Below, piece by piece: positions 19,023 to 26,451 of a DNA stretch of 47,356 nt; within the stretch, counting starts at the first letter, position 1, and the number at the start of each line of letters is the position of its first letter. Both the position numbers and the translations under genes were made by a program. The notes below the pieces were generated by a model, which saw only the letters and a program-made list of their open reading frames with translations, did no database searches and was not told the origin of the DNA. Where the stretch lies: the NCBI RefSeq assembly GCF_001672975.1, contig NZ_LZKU01000215.1, positions 1 through 47,356 on the forward strand, written 5' to 3'. This DNA is from Mycobacterium sp. 1465703.0. GTDB lineage: Bacteria; Actinomycetota; Actinomycetes; Mycobacteriales; Mycobacteriaceae.

Positions 19023-19544
19023 ATGAAAACCGTCAAAGTCCTTGCCACCGGCCTGGCAGCCCTGGCCATCGTCGGCGGCGCCGCGGCCGGCGTCGCCTCT
19101 GTCGCGACGCCGAGTGTGCGGGCCGCCGGGGTGCGGCTCGCCGCCGTCGACGCGCCGCTGCCCCAGGATCCGCCGCCGGCCCAGCCGATCGCGGGTGCTG
19201 ATGTGCCGACTTCCGATCAGCTGACGGGCGTGCTCAACAGCCTTGCCGACCCGAAGGTCTCGTTCACCAGCAAGAGCAACCTGGTGCAGGGTGGCATCAG
19301 CGGGATGGAAGCGCACGTCGCCGACAAGAAGCTGCAGAAGGCGGCCAAGAACGGCGACCTGCCGCTGTCGTTCAACGTCACGAACATCCAGCCGGCCGCC
19401 GCCGGTTCGGCCACCGCCGACGTCGCGGTCTCCGGTCCGAAGCTGCCGTCGCCGGTCACGCAGAACGTCACCTTCGTCAATCAGGGTGGCTGGGTGCTGT
19501 CGCGGGCGTCGGCGATGGAGTTGCTGCAAGCCGCCGGTCAGTGA
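19023..19544 (+). CDS. mtb12: Low-molecular-weight antigen MTB12 (CFP-2) homologue, copy 2
   Basis: This 173-residue secreted protein starts at ATG 19023 after AAGGGGGAACC. It has a signal peptide (MKTVKVLATGLAALAIVGG) and the MTB12 core with PTSDQLTGVLNSL, SNLVQGG, LPLSFNVTNIQP and a terminal GGWVLSR stretch. It is closer in length and proline content to M. tuberculosis Mtb12 (about 168 residues, located after mbtH) than the first copy is, so I take this as the orthologue. Its 3' end overlaps the convergent sigma factor gene by 7 bp. The function of the family is not established. Confidence 0.9.
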   Translation: MKTVKVLATGLAALAIVGGAAAGVASVATPSVRAAGVRLAAVDAPLPQDPPPAQPIAGADVPTSDQLTGVLNSLADPKVSFTSKSNLVQGGISGMEAHVADKKLQKAAKNGDLPLSFNVTNIQPAAAGSATADVAVSGPKLPSPVTQNVTFVNQGGWVLSRASAMELLQAAGQ

Positions 19545-20428
19545 TCGGCGGCCAACCCGCGCAGGTCTAATTTGGCGATGCGGGCCGGATCCGCCAGCAC
19601 ATCGATCGCGCGGATCTGGCCGCCGCGCACCACGAAGGCCATCACGGATGCCGCGCGGCCGGCGAAGAAAATCACCGCGCCCGCGGCACCGTTGACGGTC
19701 GCCGCATGCACCTCGCGCTCGGGTCCGGCGTAACTGCGAGCCAGCTCGGCCACCGAGGCCGAGCCCTGAGCGCGGTAAGGGGCCGCGGCGGCACCGAAGT
19801 CGCCGCGCAACACCACGTCGGGATGTAGCACCGACACCAAGCGGTCGAAGTCGCCGCTGCGCCCCGCCGCGAAGAAGGCGTCGACGACCTCGCGTTGAGC
19901 GGCCAGCGTCCCGTCCGGAACCGGATCGGCCTGTTCGATTCGCCGTCGGGCCCGACTGGCCAGCTTGCGGGCCGACTCCGGCGTCCGGTCGACGATCGCG
20001 GCGATCTGATCGAAGGGCACGGTGAAGACGTCGTGCAGCACGAACGCCAGCCGCTCCGCCGGCGGCAACGTATCCAGCACCACGAACAGCGCCAGCCCCA
20101 CCGCGTCGGCGAGCATCGCGCGGTGCTCGGGGTCGAATTCCCCCGGGGCCTCCACGATCGGATCGGGCAGGTGACCAACCAGCTCCTCACCGCCGTGAAT
20201 CCGGCGGTGGCGCAACACATTCAGACAGATGCGGGCCACCACCGTAGTAAGCCAGGCGTCCAGGTTGGCGATGCCGGCGTCGGATTCGGCGCTGCGGCTC
20301 AGCCGCAACCACGCCTCCTGCACCGCATCCTGAGCGTCCTCGATCGAGCCCAGCATCCGGTAGGCGATGGCCCACAGCTGTGGCCGGGCCGCCTCAAAGC
20401 GGGCCGCCAGCGACGCATCCGCCGTCAC
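19538..20428 (-). CDS. ECF41/SigJ-like sigma factor with C-terminal SnoaL-like domain
   Basis: This 296-residue protein has sigma region 2 (AYRMLGSIEDAQDAVQEAWLR, residues about 22-42), sigma region 4 (LPPAERLAFVLHDVF...PFDQIAAIVDRTPESARKL), and a C-terminal SnoaL/NTF2-like domain (about 190-290). This is the ECF41 layout, in which the extra domain acts in cis instead of a separate anti-sigma factor. It overlaps by 4 bp the upstream CMD-like gene, the classical ECF41 partner. From memory, ECF41 linker and C-terminal signature motifs are WLPEP and NPDKL. Here the matching places read HLPDP and ADPARI, so regulation may differ. M. tuberculosis, as I recall, has no sigma gene at this locus. Confidence 0.88.
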   Translation of the reverse strand: MTADASLAARFEAARPQLWAIAYRMLGSIEDAQDAVQEAWLRLSRSAESDAGIANLDAWLTTVVARICLNVLRHRRIHGGEELVGHLPDPIVEAPGEFDPEHRAMLADAVGLALFVVLDTLPPAERLAFVLHDVFTVPFDQIAAIVDRTPESARKLASRARRRIEQADPVPDGTLAAQREVVDAFFAAGRSGDFDRLVSVLHPDVVLRGDFGAAAAPYRAQGSASVAELARSYAGPEREVHAATVNGAAGAVIFFAGRAASVMAFVVRGGQIRAIDVLADPARIAKLDLRGLAADH

Positions 20429-21033
20429 GGCCGATCGGTCTCCGGTAACGCGCAGACCTGATTGCCGGAGAAACCCGACGAGCCGATGTCGAGCGCGATG
20501 TTGAATCGGGCACGAAGATTGCCGAGCGTGATGACGTGGGTCAGGCCGACCAGCTGGGCGGTATCGAAGTGCGCGCGCAGCGCATCGAACAGTTGAGCGC
20601 TCACCTCAACCGGCGTGCGGCTGATCGCGGTGGCGTACTGCAGGATCAGCTTGTCGGCTTCGGAAAAGCACGGCGCGTTCTGATAGTCGGCTTGGGGTCT
20701 CGACAGGGCCAACAGCTCTTCGTCGGTGATGCCCCAGCGGCGGGCGATCTGTGAACCGAGGTCGATGCAGTATTCGCAACCCACCGTCGTCGCCGACTTC
20801 AGCTCGGCCAGCGCCCGCTGCCGGGGACTGAGAACGTCCAGTTTCGACTCGGCCTGCTCCAACTTGCCGTAGGCGTTCAGCAATCGCGGGATGTGCGCAT
20901 ACATCCGCAGCGGTTCCAGCATCCCGGCGGTTTCCAGTCCGGTCATGTGTGCGAGCTTGCGCTTGGTGAAAAAGAAGGCGATCTTGGCGCCGAGGCGGGC
21001 GTCGCGGTCGGAGACTCCTTGCAGCCGTGGCAT
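20425..21033 (-). CDS. Carboxymuconolactone decarboxylase/AhpD-like protein
   Basis: This 202-residue protein of the CMD/AhpD-like fold has the redox-type motif CEYC in TVGCEYCIDLGSQ (near residue 87). The His residues that AhpD has around its CxxC are absent, so peroxiredoxin-reductase activity cannot be assumed. Its start at 21033 has a good AGGAGGA ribosome site. It overlaps the ECF41-type sigma gene by ATGA. ECF41 sigma factors are known to sit beside and control genes of carboxymuconolactone decarboxylases, oxidoreductases or epimerases, so this is probably the direct target of that sigma factor. The substrate is unknown. Confidence 0.85.
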   Translation of the reverse strand: MPRLQGVSDRDARLGAKIAFFFTKRKLAHMTGLETAGMLEPLRMYAHIPRLLNAYGKLEQAESKLDVLSPRQRALAELKSATTVGCEYCIDLGSQIARRWGITDEELLALSRPQADYQNAPCFSEADKLILQYATAISRTPVEVSAQLFDALRAHFDTAQLVGLTHVITLGNLRARFNIALDIGSSGFSGNQVCALPETDRP

Positions 21034-21110
21034 GGCGGTCCTCCTGGCAAGTTGTGGTGTGAACCAACGTCCTTACTAGGTCGACACGCGGCGAGGCCCG
21101 AACGTGACCA

Positions 21111-21425
21111 TCAGCCGGGCTGGCCCAGCGGCATGTCCATGTCGAACACCCGGGCATGCAGCACGGTGCGGTTCCGCAGCGCCGCGCGCACCGCGCGATG
21201 CAGGCCGTCTTCCAGATAGGTGATGCCTTTCCACCGCACCGCATGCGGGAAGAGATCCCCGTAGAAGGTGGAGTCTTCGGAGAGCAGCCGGTCCAGTGCG
21301 AGGACCGTTGTGGTGGTGACCAATTCGTCGAGACGGATCTGCTGCGGCGGTATCTGCGACCAATCCCGATAGGACAGGTTGTGCTCGGGGTACGGCTTGC
21401 CGTCGCGCACGCCCTTGAAGATCAT
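21111..21425 (-). CDS. Conserved mycobacterial protein, ParB-like fold (Rv2375-like)
   Basis: This 104-residue protein closely resembles what I recall of Rv2375, the neighbour of hrcA in M. tuberculosis. The stretch IRLDEL...VLALDRLL and the later EDGLHRAVRAALRNRTVLHARV look like a ParB/sulfiredoxin-type fold, in which a DGxHR motif binds nucleotide. No catalytic function is known to me. It has no signal peptide or membrane segment. It is divergent from hrcA, with 250 bp between them. Confidence 0.8.
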   Translation of the reverse strand: MIFKGVRDGKPYPEHNLSYRDWSQIPPQQIRLDELVTTTTVLALDRLLSEDSTFYGDLFPHAVRWKGITYLEDGLHRAVRAALRNRTVLHARVFDMDMPLGQPG

Positions 21426-21675
21426 CGGCGGCCGACCTTTCCCGACTCATTGCTGTGGCCCGACCGGTTCATTCTGAAAAGGTTAGCCGGACGAATAGTC
21501 GTCAGCACCGATGCGTACGACGAAAGTCGCGCGACGGCCGCTGCCGGCCCGGTCACGACTGCGGCCCGCGATCCCGGCGGCCACCGTCTTGGCCGAACGG
21601 CCGCGATAACGGTCGGTGTCGCCCGAGCCCGTAAAATGAATCCGGTCCAGGCGGTATCGAAGGAGGTGGCGGCCG

Positions 21676-22707
21676 GTGGGAAGTGCCGATGACCGTCGGT
21701 TCGAGGTGTTGCGTGCCATCGTCGCCGACTTCGTCGCCACCAAAGAACCGATTGGTTCCAAGACGCTGGTCGAACGCCACAACTTGGGCGTCTCGTCCGC
21801 GACCGTGCGCAACGACATGGCGGTGCTCGAGGCCGAGGGATACATCACCCAGCCGCACACCAGCTCCGGTCGGGTGCCTACCGAGAAGGGCTATCGCGAG
21901 TTCGTCGATCGGCTCGATGACGTCAAGCCGCTGTCCTCAGCCGAGCGGCGCGCGATCCAGGCCTTCCTCGAGTCCGGCGTCGACCTCGACGACGTGCTGC
22001 GCCGCGCGGTCCGGCTGCTCGCGCAGCTGACCCGGCAGGTGGCCGTGGTCCAGTACCCGACGCTGTCCTCGTCGACCGTGCGGCACCTCGAAGTGATCGC
22101 TTTGACACCCGCGCGGCTGCTGATGGTCGTCATCACCGACTCCGGACGGGTCGACCAGCGTGTCGTCGAACTCGGCGATGTGATCGACGAGCACGAGCTT
22201 TCGCAGCTGCGGGAAATGCTCGGTCAGGCCCTGGTCGGCAAGAAGCTGTCGGCCGCCTCGGTGGCGGTCGCCGACCTGGCCGGACAGTTGCGCAGCCCGG
22301 ACGGCCTCGGTGACGCCGTCGGCCGGTCGGCGACGGTGTTGCTGGAATCGCTGGTCGAGCACACCGAAGAACGCTTGCTGATGGGCGGCACCGCCAATCT
22401 GACCCGCAACTCCGCCGATTTCGGTGGCTCGTTGCGGTCCATCCTGGAAGCCCTGGAGGAGCAGGTGGTGGTGCTGCGGTTGCTGGCGGCCCAGCAGGAA
22501 GCCGGTAAGGTGACGGTGCGCATCGGCCATGAGACGGCCGCCGAGCAGATGGTGGGCACTTCCATGGTGACCACCGCCTACGGCACCTCCGACACCGTTT
22601 ACGGGGGAATGGGTGTGCTGGGGCCCACCCGGATGGACTATCCGGGAACTATCGCCAGCGTTGCTGCGGTTGCCCTATATATCGGCGAAGTCCTGGGTGC
22701 TCGATGA
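21676..22707 (+). CDS. hrcA: Heat-inducible transcription repressor HrcA
   Basis: This 343-residue repressor controls class I heat-shock genes (groES/groEL) through CIRCE operators. It has an N-terminal winged helix (SATVRNDMAVLEAEGYITQPHTS... near residue 36) and the HrcA effector domain, with the conserved C-terminal stretch GVLGPTRMDYPGTIASVAAVA. The start is GTG 21676 with a strong AAGGAGGTGG site at 21659-21668. The length equals the M. tuberculosis protein. I find no CIRCE inverted repeat in the 250-bp upstream region, so it is not obviously autoregulated. dnaJ2 follows 57 bp downstream. Confidence 0.97.
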   Translation: MGSADDRRFEVLRAIVADFVATKEPIGSKTLVERHNLGVSSATVRNDMAVLEAEGYITQPHTSSGRVPTEKGYREFVDRLDDVKPLSSAERRAIQAFLESGVDLDDVLRRAVRLLAQLTRQVAVVQYPTLSSSTVRHLEVIALTPARLLMVVITDSGRVDQRVVELGDVIDEHELSQLREMLGQALVGKKLSAASVAVADLAGQLRSPDGLGDAVGRSATVLLESLVEHTEERLLMGGTANLTRNSADFGGSLRSILEALEEQVVVLRLLAAQQEAGKVTVRIGHETAAEQMVGTSMVTTAYGTSDTVYGGMGVLGPTRMDYPGTIASVAAVALYIGEVLGAR

Positions 22708-22764
22708 TCGCGCACCCGCACTGTGGCTAGGCGCGGATAAAGACCAGGTATAGGAGAAGCAAGC

Positions 22765-23910
22765 GTGGCACGCGATTATTACGGGCTGCTCGGCGTGAGC
22801 AGAAACGCCAGCGACGCGGAGATCAAGCGCGCGTACCGCAAGCTGGCGCGCGAACTGCATCCCGACGTCAACCCGGATGAGGCCGCGCAGGCGAAATTCC
22901 AGGAAATCAGCGCCGCCTACGAGGTGTTGAGTGACCCCGAGAAGCGGCGGATCGTCGACCTGGGCGGGGATCCGCTGGAGAACGCGGCCGCGGCGGGCGG
23001 CGGTTTCGGCGGATTCGGCGGCCTGGGTGATGTATTCGAAGCCTTCTTCGGCGGCGGCTTCAGCGGCGGTGCGACCTCCCGCGGCCCGATCGGGCGCGTC
23101 CGGCCGGGCTCGGACTCGCTGCTGCGGATGCGGCTGGACCTCGAAGAGTGCGCCACCGGGGTGACCAAGCAGGTCACCGTCGACACCGCGGTGCTGTGCG
23201 ATCGGTGCCAGGGCAAGGGCACCAACGGCGATTCGGTACCGGTCCCCTGCGACACGTGCGGCGGTCGCGGCGAGGTTCAGACCGTGCAGCGTTCGCTGCT
23301 GGGCCAGGTGATGACATCACGGCCGTGTCCGACCTGCCGTGGCGTCGGCGTCGTCATCCCGGACCCGTGCCATCAATGCATGGGCGACGGCCGGGTGCGG
23401 GCCCGCCGGGAGATCAGCGTCAAGATCCCCGCCGGTGTCGCTGACGGTATGCGTGTGCGGCTGGCCGCCCAGGGCGAGGTCGGGCCCGGCGGAGGGCCGG
23501 CCGGAGATTTGTACGTCGAGGTGCATGAACAGCCCCACGACGTCTTCGTCCGCGAGGGTGACGACCTGCACTGCACGGTTTCGGTGCCGATGGTCGACGC
23601 AGCGCTGGGCGCCACCGTCACCGTCGACGCCATTTTGGACGGCGTCAGTGAGATCACCATCCCGCCCGGTACCCAACCGGCCTCGGTCATCACGCTGCGT
23701 GGCCACGGCATGCCGCACCTGCGCTCGGGCACCCGGGGCGATCTGCATGTGCACGTCGAAGTGGTGGTGCCCGCCCGGCTCGACCACCGCGACACCGAAT
23801 TGCTGCGCGAGTTCAAGGCGCGCCGCAGTCGCGATGTGCCCGAGGTCCGCTCGACCCACGCCGGCGGCGGATTGTTCAGCCGGCTCCGCGAAACCTTCAC
23901 CGGGCGCTAG
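22765..23910 (+). CDS. dnaJ2: Chaperone protein DnaJ2
   Basis: This 381-residue type I J-protein is a DnaK co-chaperone. The J domain carries HPD (ELHPDVNPD near residue 33). A Gly/Phe-rich linker (residues about 74-105) follows, then four CxxCxGxG zinc repeats (about 145-215, with variants CPTCRGVG and CHQCMGDG) and the C-terminal substrate-binding domain. The hrcA-dnaJ2 pairing is standard in mycobacteria. Start GTG 22765 is preceded by AGGAGAAG. Confidence 0.97.
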   Translation: MARDYYGLLGVSRNASDAEIKRAYRKLARELHPDVNPDEAAQAKFQEISAAYEVLSDPEKRRIVDLGGDPLENAAAAGGGFGGFGGLGDVFEAFFGGGFSGGATSRGPIGRVRPGSDSLLRMRLDLEECATGVTKQVTVDTAVLCDRCQGKGTNGDSVPVPCDTCGGRGEVQTVQRSLLGQVMTSRPCPTCRGVGVVIPDPCHQCMGDGRVRARREISVKIPAGVADGMRVRLAAQGEVGPGGGPAGDLYVEVHEQPHDVFVREGDDLHCTVSVPMVDAALGATVTVDAILDGVSEITIPPGTQPASVITLRGHGMPHLRSGTRGDLHVHVEVVVPARLDHRDTELLREFKARRSRDVPEVRSTHAGGGLFSRLRETFTGR

Positions 23911-23934
23911 CCCGCGGCCCGCGAAGGCGCGCAC

Positions 23935-24783
23935 ATGGTCGCGACGCTGTTTTACCTCGACGATCTGCCCGAACCCGGCGCGCTCGCCGTGCTGGCCGGC
24001 GGCGAGGGTTTTCACGCCGCCACCGTGCGCCGCATCCGTCCCGGCGAGCAACTCGTGCTCGGTGACGGCGCCGGAGCCCTGGCCCACTGCGAAGTGGAGC
24101 ACGCCGGGCGCGACGGACTGCGCGCGCGGGTGCTGCAACGCTGGAGCGTCGCCCCCGGCTCGCCGCGGGTGACGGTGGTGCAGGCCCTGCCGAAGTCGGA
24201 ACGCTCTGAGCTGGCCATCGAGTTGGCCACCGAAGCCGGCGCCGACGCGTTCCTGGCTTGGCAAGCCGCTCGTTGCGTCGCCAACTGGCAGGGCAACCGG
24301 GTCGACAAGGGCCTGCGCCGGTGGCGTGCCGTGGCCCGCTCAGCGGCCCGGCAATCCCGCCGGGCGCATATCCCGCCGGTCGACGGCGTGCTGTCCACCG
24401 CGCAGCTCACCGAGCGGATCCGCGACGACGTGGCCGCCGGCGCGACGGCGCTGGCCTTGCACGAGTCGGCCACCGGCCGACTCGCCGGCATCGAGCTGGC
24501 CCAAGCGAAATCAGTGCTGCTGGTGGTCGGTCCCGAAGGCGGCATCGCCGAAGACGAGATGGCCGCGCTGTCCGACGCGGGAGCCGTGGCGGTGCGGCTT
24601 GGCCCCCAGGTGCTGCGGACGTCGACCGCTGCGGCGGTGGCGCTGGGCGCCCTCGGTGTGCTGACCCCCCGGTGGGACCAGCGCGCCGACATCCCGGGCA
24701 ACGGCCACACGCTGCAGGTTCGCGACACGGCCACGTCGTCGAGTACGTTGCTGAACACTGACCAACCGGGGCCCTCGGCGTAG
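23935..24783 (+). CDS. rsmE: 16S rRNA m3U1498 methyltransferase RsmE
   Basis: This 282-residue SPOUT methyltransferase modifies U1498 of 16S rRNA in the decoding region. The N-terminal PUA-like part precedes the SPOUT core, with ALPKSERSELAIELATEAGA, the SAM-knot motif VVGPEGGIAEDEM (near 199) and LGPQVLRTSTA. The C-terminal tail of about 40 residues after LTPRW is longer than in the roughly 262-residue M. tuberculosis protein, as I recall it, and lacks any domain. It starts at ATG 23935, 24 bp after dnaJ2. Confidence 0.95.
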   Translation: MVATLFYLDDLPEPGALAVLAGGEGFHAATVRRIRPGEQLVLGDGAGALAHCEVEHAGRDGLRARVLQRWSVAPGSPRVTVVQALPKSERSELAIELATEAGADAFLAWQAARCVANWQGNRVDKGLRRWRAVARSAARQSRRAHIPPVDGVLSTAQLTERIRDDVAAGATALALHESATGRLAGIELAQAKSVLLVVGPEGGIAEDEMAALSDAGAVAVRLGPQVLRTSTAAAVALGALGVLTPRWDQRADIPGNGHTLQVRDTATSSSTLLNTDQPGPSA

Positions 24784-24839
24784 ACTGAGACGGCCCAGCA
24801 ACCGACCGACAAGCCGAGAAAGCAGGCATCGAGAGCCAC

Positions 24840-25898
24840 GTGACGCCCCGCGAGACCAGCGCTGCTGACGCAGCCGGAGCCGTCCCGGCCTCTGCTCAGG
24901 TTCGCAGCAGCATCGACGTTCCGCCCGATGCCGTCATGGGCCTGTTGGGTTCGTCGGACCAGAACCTGCGGGCCCTGGAACGCAGCCTGAATGCCGACCT
25001 GCACGTGCGCGGCAATGCGGTCACCCTCGCCGGTGAGCCTGCCGACGTCGCGCTCGCCGAGCGGGTGATATCCGAGCTGATCGCCATCGTTGCCAGTGGT
25101 CAGCCGCTGACACCGGAGGTGGTTCGGCATAGCGTCGCCATGCTGGCCGGCACCGACAACGAGTCACCGGCCGAAGTGCTCACGCTGGACATCTTGTCGC
25201 GGCGCGGAAAGACGATCCGGCCCAAAACGCTCAACCAGAAGCGCTACGTCGACGCCATCGACGCCAACACCATCGTCTTCGGGGTCGGCCCGGCCGGCAC
25301 CGGCAAGACGTATCTGGCGATGGCCAAAGCGGTCAACGCTCTGCAGACCAAACAGGTCAGCCGGATCATCTTGACTCGGCCGGCCGTGGAAGCCGGTGAG
25401 CGCCTCGGGTTTTTGCCCGGCACGCTCAGCGAGAAGATCGATCCGTATCTGCGGCCGTTGTATGACGCGCTGTACGACATGATGGATCCCGAGCTGATAC
25501 CCAAACTGATGACCGCCGGTGTCATCGAGGTGGCGCCGCTGGCCTACATGCGCGGGCGCACCCTTAATTCCGCGTTCATCGTCCTCGACGAGGCGCAGAA
25601 CACCACCGCCGAGCAGATGAAGATGTTCCTCACTCGACTCGGCTTCGGATCGAAGATCGTCGTCACCGGGGACATCACCCAGGTCGACCTTCCGGGCGGC
25701 GCCAAGTCCGGCCTGCGCTCGGCGATGGAAATCCTGGACAGCGTGGAGGACATCCACGTGGCCGAGTTGACCAGCGTGGACGTGGTCCGCCACCGGCTGG
25801 TCTCGGAGATTGTCGACGCCTATGCGAAATTCGAAGAGCCCGGCCTGACGATGAACCGGGCGTCGCGGCGGGCGACCGGCTCGCGCGGTCGTCGATGA
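24840..25898 (+). CDS. phoH: PhoH-like ATPase (PhoH1)
   Basis: This 352-residue cytoplasmic ATPase has an N-terminal KH-like part (residues 15-95) and a PhoH P-loop domain with Walker A GPAGTGKT (near 152) and Walker B IVLDEAQNTT (near 240). PhoH proteins are linked to RNA handling. The next gene encodes the rRNA-processing endonuclease YbeY, and this PhoH-YbeY-CBS-Era order is widely conserved. The start is GTG 24840. The stop is 7 bp before ybeY. The length matches M. tuberculosis PhoH1. Confidence 0.95.
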   Translation: MTPRETSAADAAGAVPASAQVRSSIDVPPDAVMGLLGSSDQNLRALERSLNADLHVRGNAVTLAGEPADVALAERVISELIAIVASGQPLTPEVVRHSVAMLAGTDNESPAEVLTLDILSRRGKTIRPKTLNQKRYVDAIDANTIVFGVGPAGTGKTYLAMAKAVNALQTKQVSRIILTRPAVEAGERLGFLPGTLSEKIDPYLRPLYDALYDMMDPELIPKLMTAGVIEVAPLAYMRGRTLNSAFIVLDEAQNTTAEQMKMFLTRLGFGSKIVVTGDITQVDLPGGAKSGLRSAMEILDSVEDIHVAELTSVDVVRHRLVSEIVDAYAKFEEPGLTMNRASRRATGSRGRR

Positions 25899-25905
25899 TG
25901 GTGCG

Positions 25906-26451
25906 GTGAGCGGTTTTATGAGTATTGAGGTATCCAACGAGTCGGGTATCGACGTCTCTGAAGCCGAGCTGATCAGCGTCGCGCGGTTCGTCATCGCCAA
26001 GATGGACGTCAATCCGGCGGCCGAGCTGTCGATGGTGCTGTTGGACACCGCCGCGATGGCCGACCTGCACATGCGCTGGATGGACCTGCCCGGGCCCACC
26101 GACGTGATGAGCTTCCCGATGGACGAGCTCGAGCCCGGTGGGCGTCCGGACGCCCCCGAGCCCGGGCCCTCGATGCTGGGCGACATCGTGCTGTGCCCCG
26201 AATTCGCGGCCGGCCAGGCCGCCGCGGCGGGGCACAGCCTGGGGCACGAACTGGCCCTGCTGACCATCCACGGGGTACTCCATCTGATCGGCTACGACCA
26301 CGGTGAGCCGGACGAGGAAAAAGAGATGTTCGCTCTGCAGGACCGGCTGCTCGAGGAGTGGGTCGCCGAGCAGGTCGAGGCCTACCACCAGGACCGCCAA
26401 CAGGAGCGGGACCGTCGATTGCTCGACAAGTCAAGGTATTTCGACCATTGA
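25906..26451 (+). CDS. ybeY: Endoribonuclease YbeY
   Basis: This 181-residue UPF0054-type metalloprotein acts in 16S rRNA 3'-end maturation and ribosome quality control. The zinc-binding signature HGVLHLIGYDH (three His) lies at about residues 125-135. The GTG at 25906 is the listed start, with ATG 25918 as an alternative. The stop overlaps the TTG start of the next gene (TTGA), so that gene is translationally coupled. Confidence 0.95.
   Translation: MSGFMSIEVSNESGIDVSEAELISVARFVIAKMDVNPAAELSMVLLDTAAMADLHMRWMDLPGPTDVMSFPMDELEPGGRPDAPEPGPSMLGDIVLCPEFAAGQAAAAGHSLGHELALLTIHGVLHLIGYDHGEPDEEKEMFALQDRLLEEWVAEQVEAYHQDRQQERDRRLLDKSRYFDH

Noticed and set aside
21034..21110. An ECF41-type promoter before the CMD-like gene
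   Set aside because: TGTCGAC and CGTT occur on the - strand but only about 10 bases apart, too close for the known -35/-10 spacing.
21426..21675. A CIRCE operator upstream of hrcA
   Set aside because: No TTAGCACTC-N9-GAGTGCTAA type repeat is visible. GTCAGCACC near 21505 lacks the second arm.
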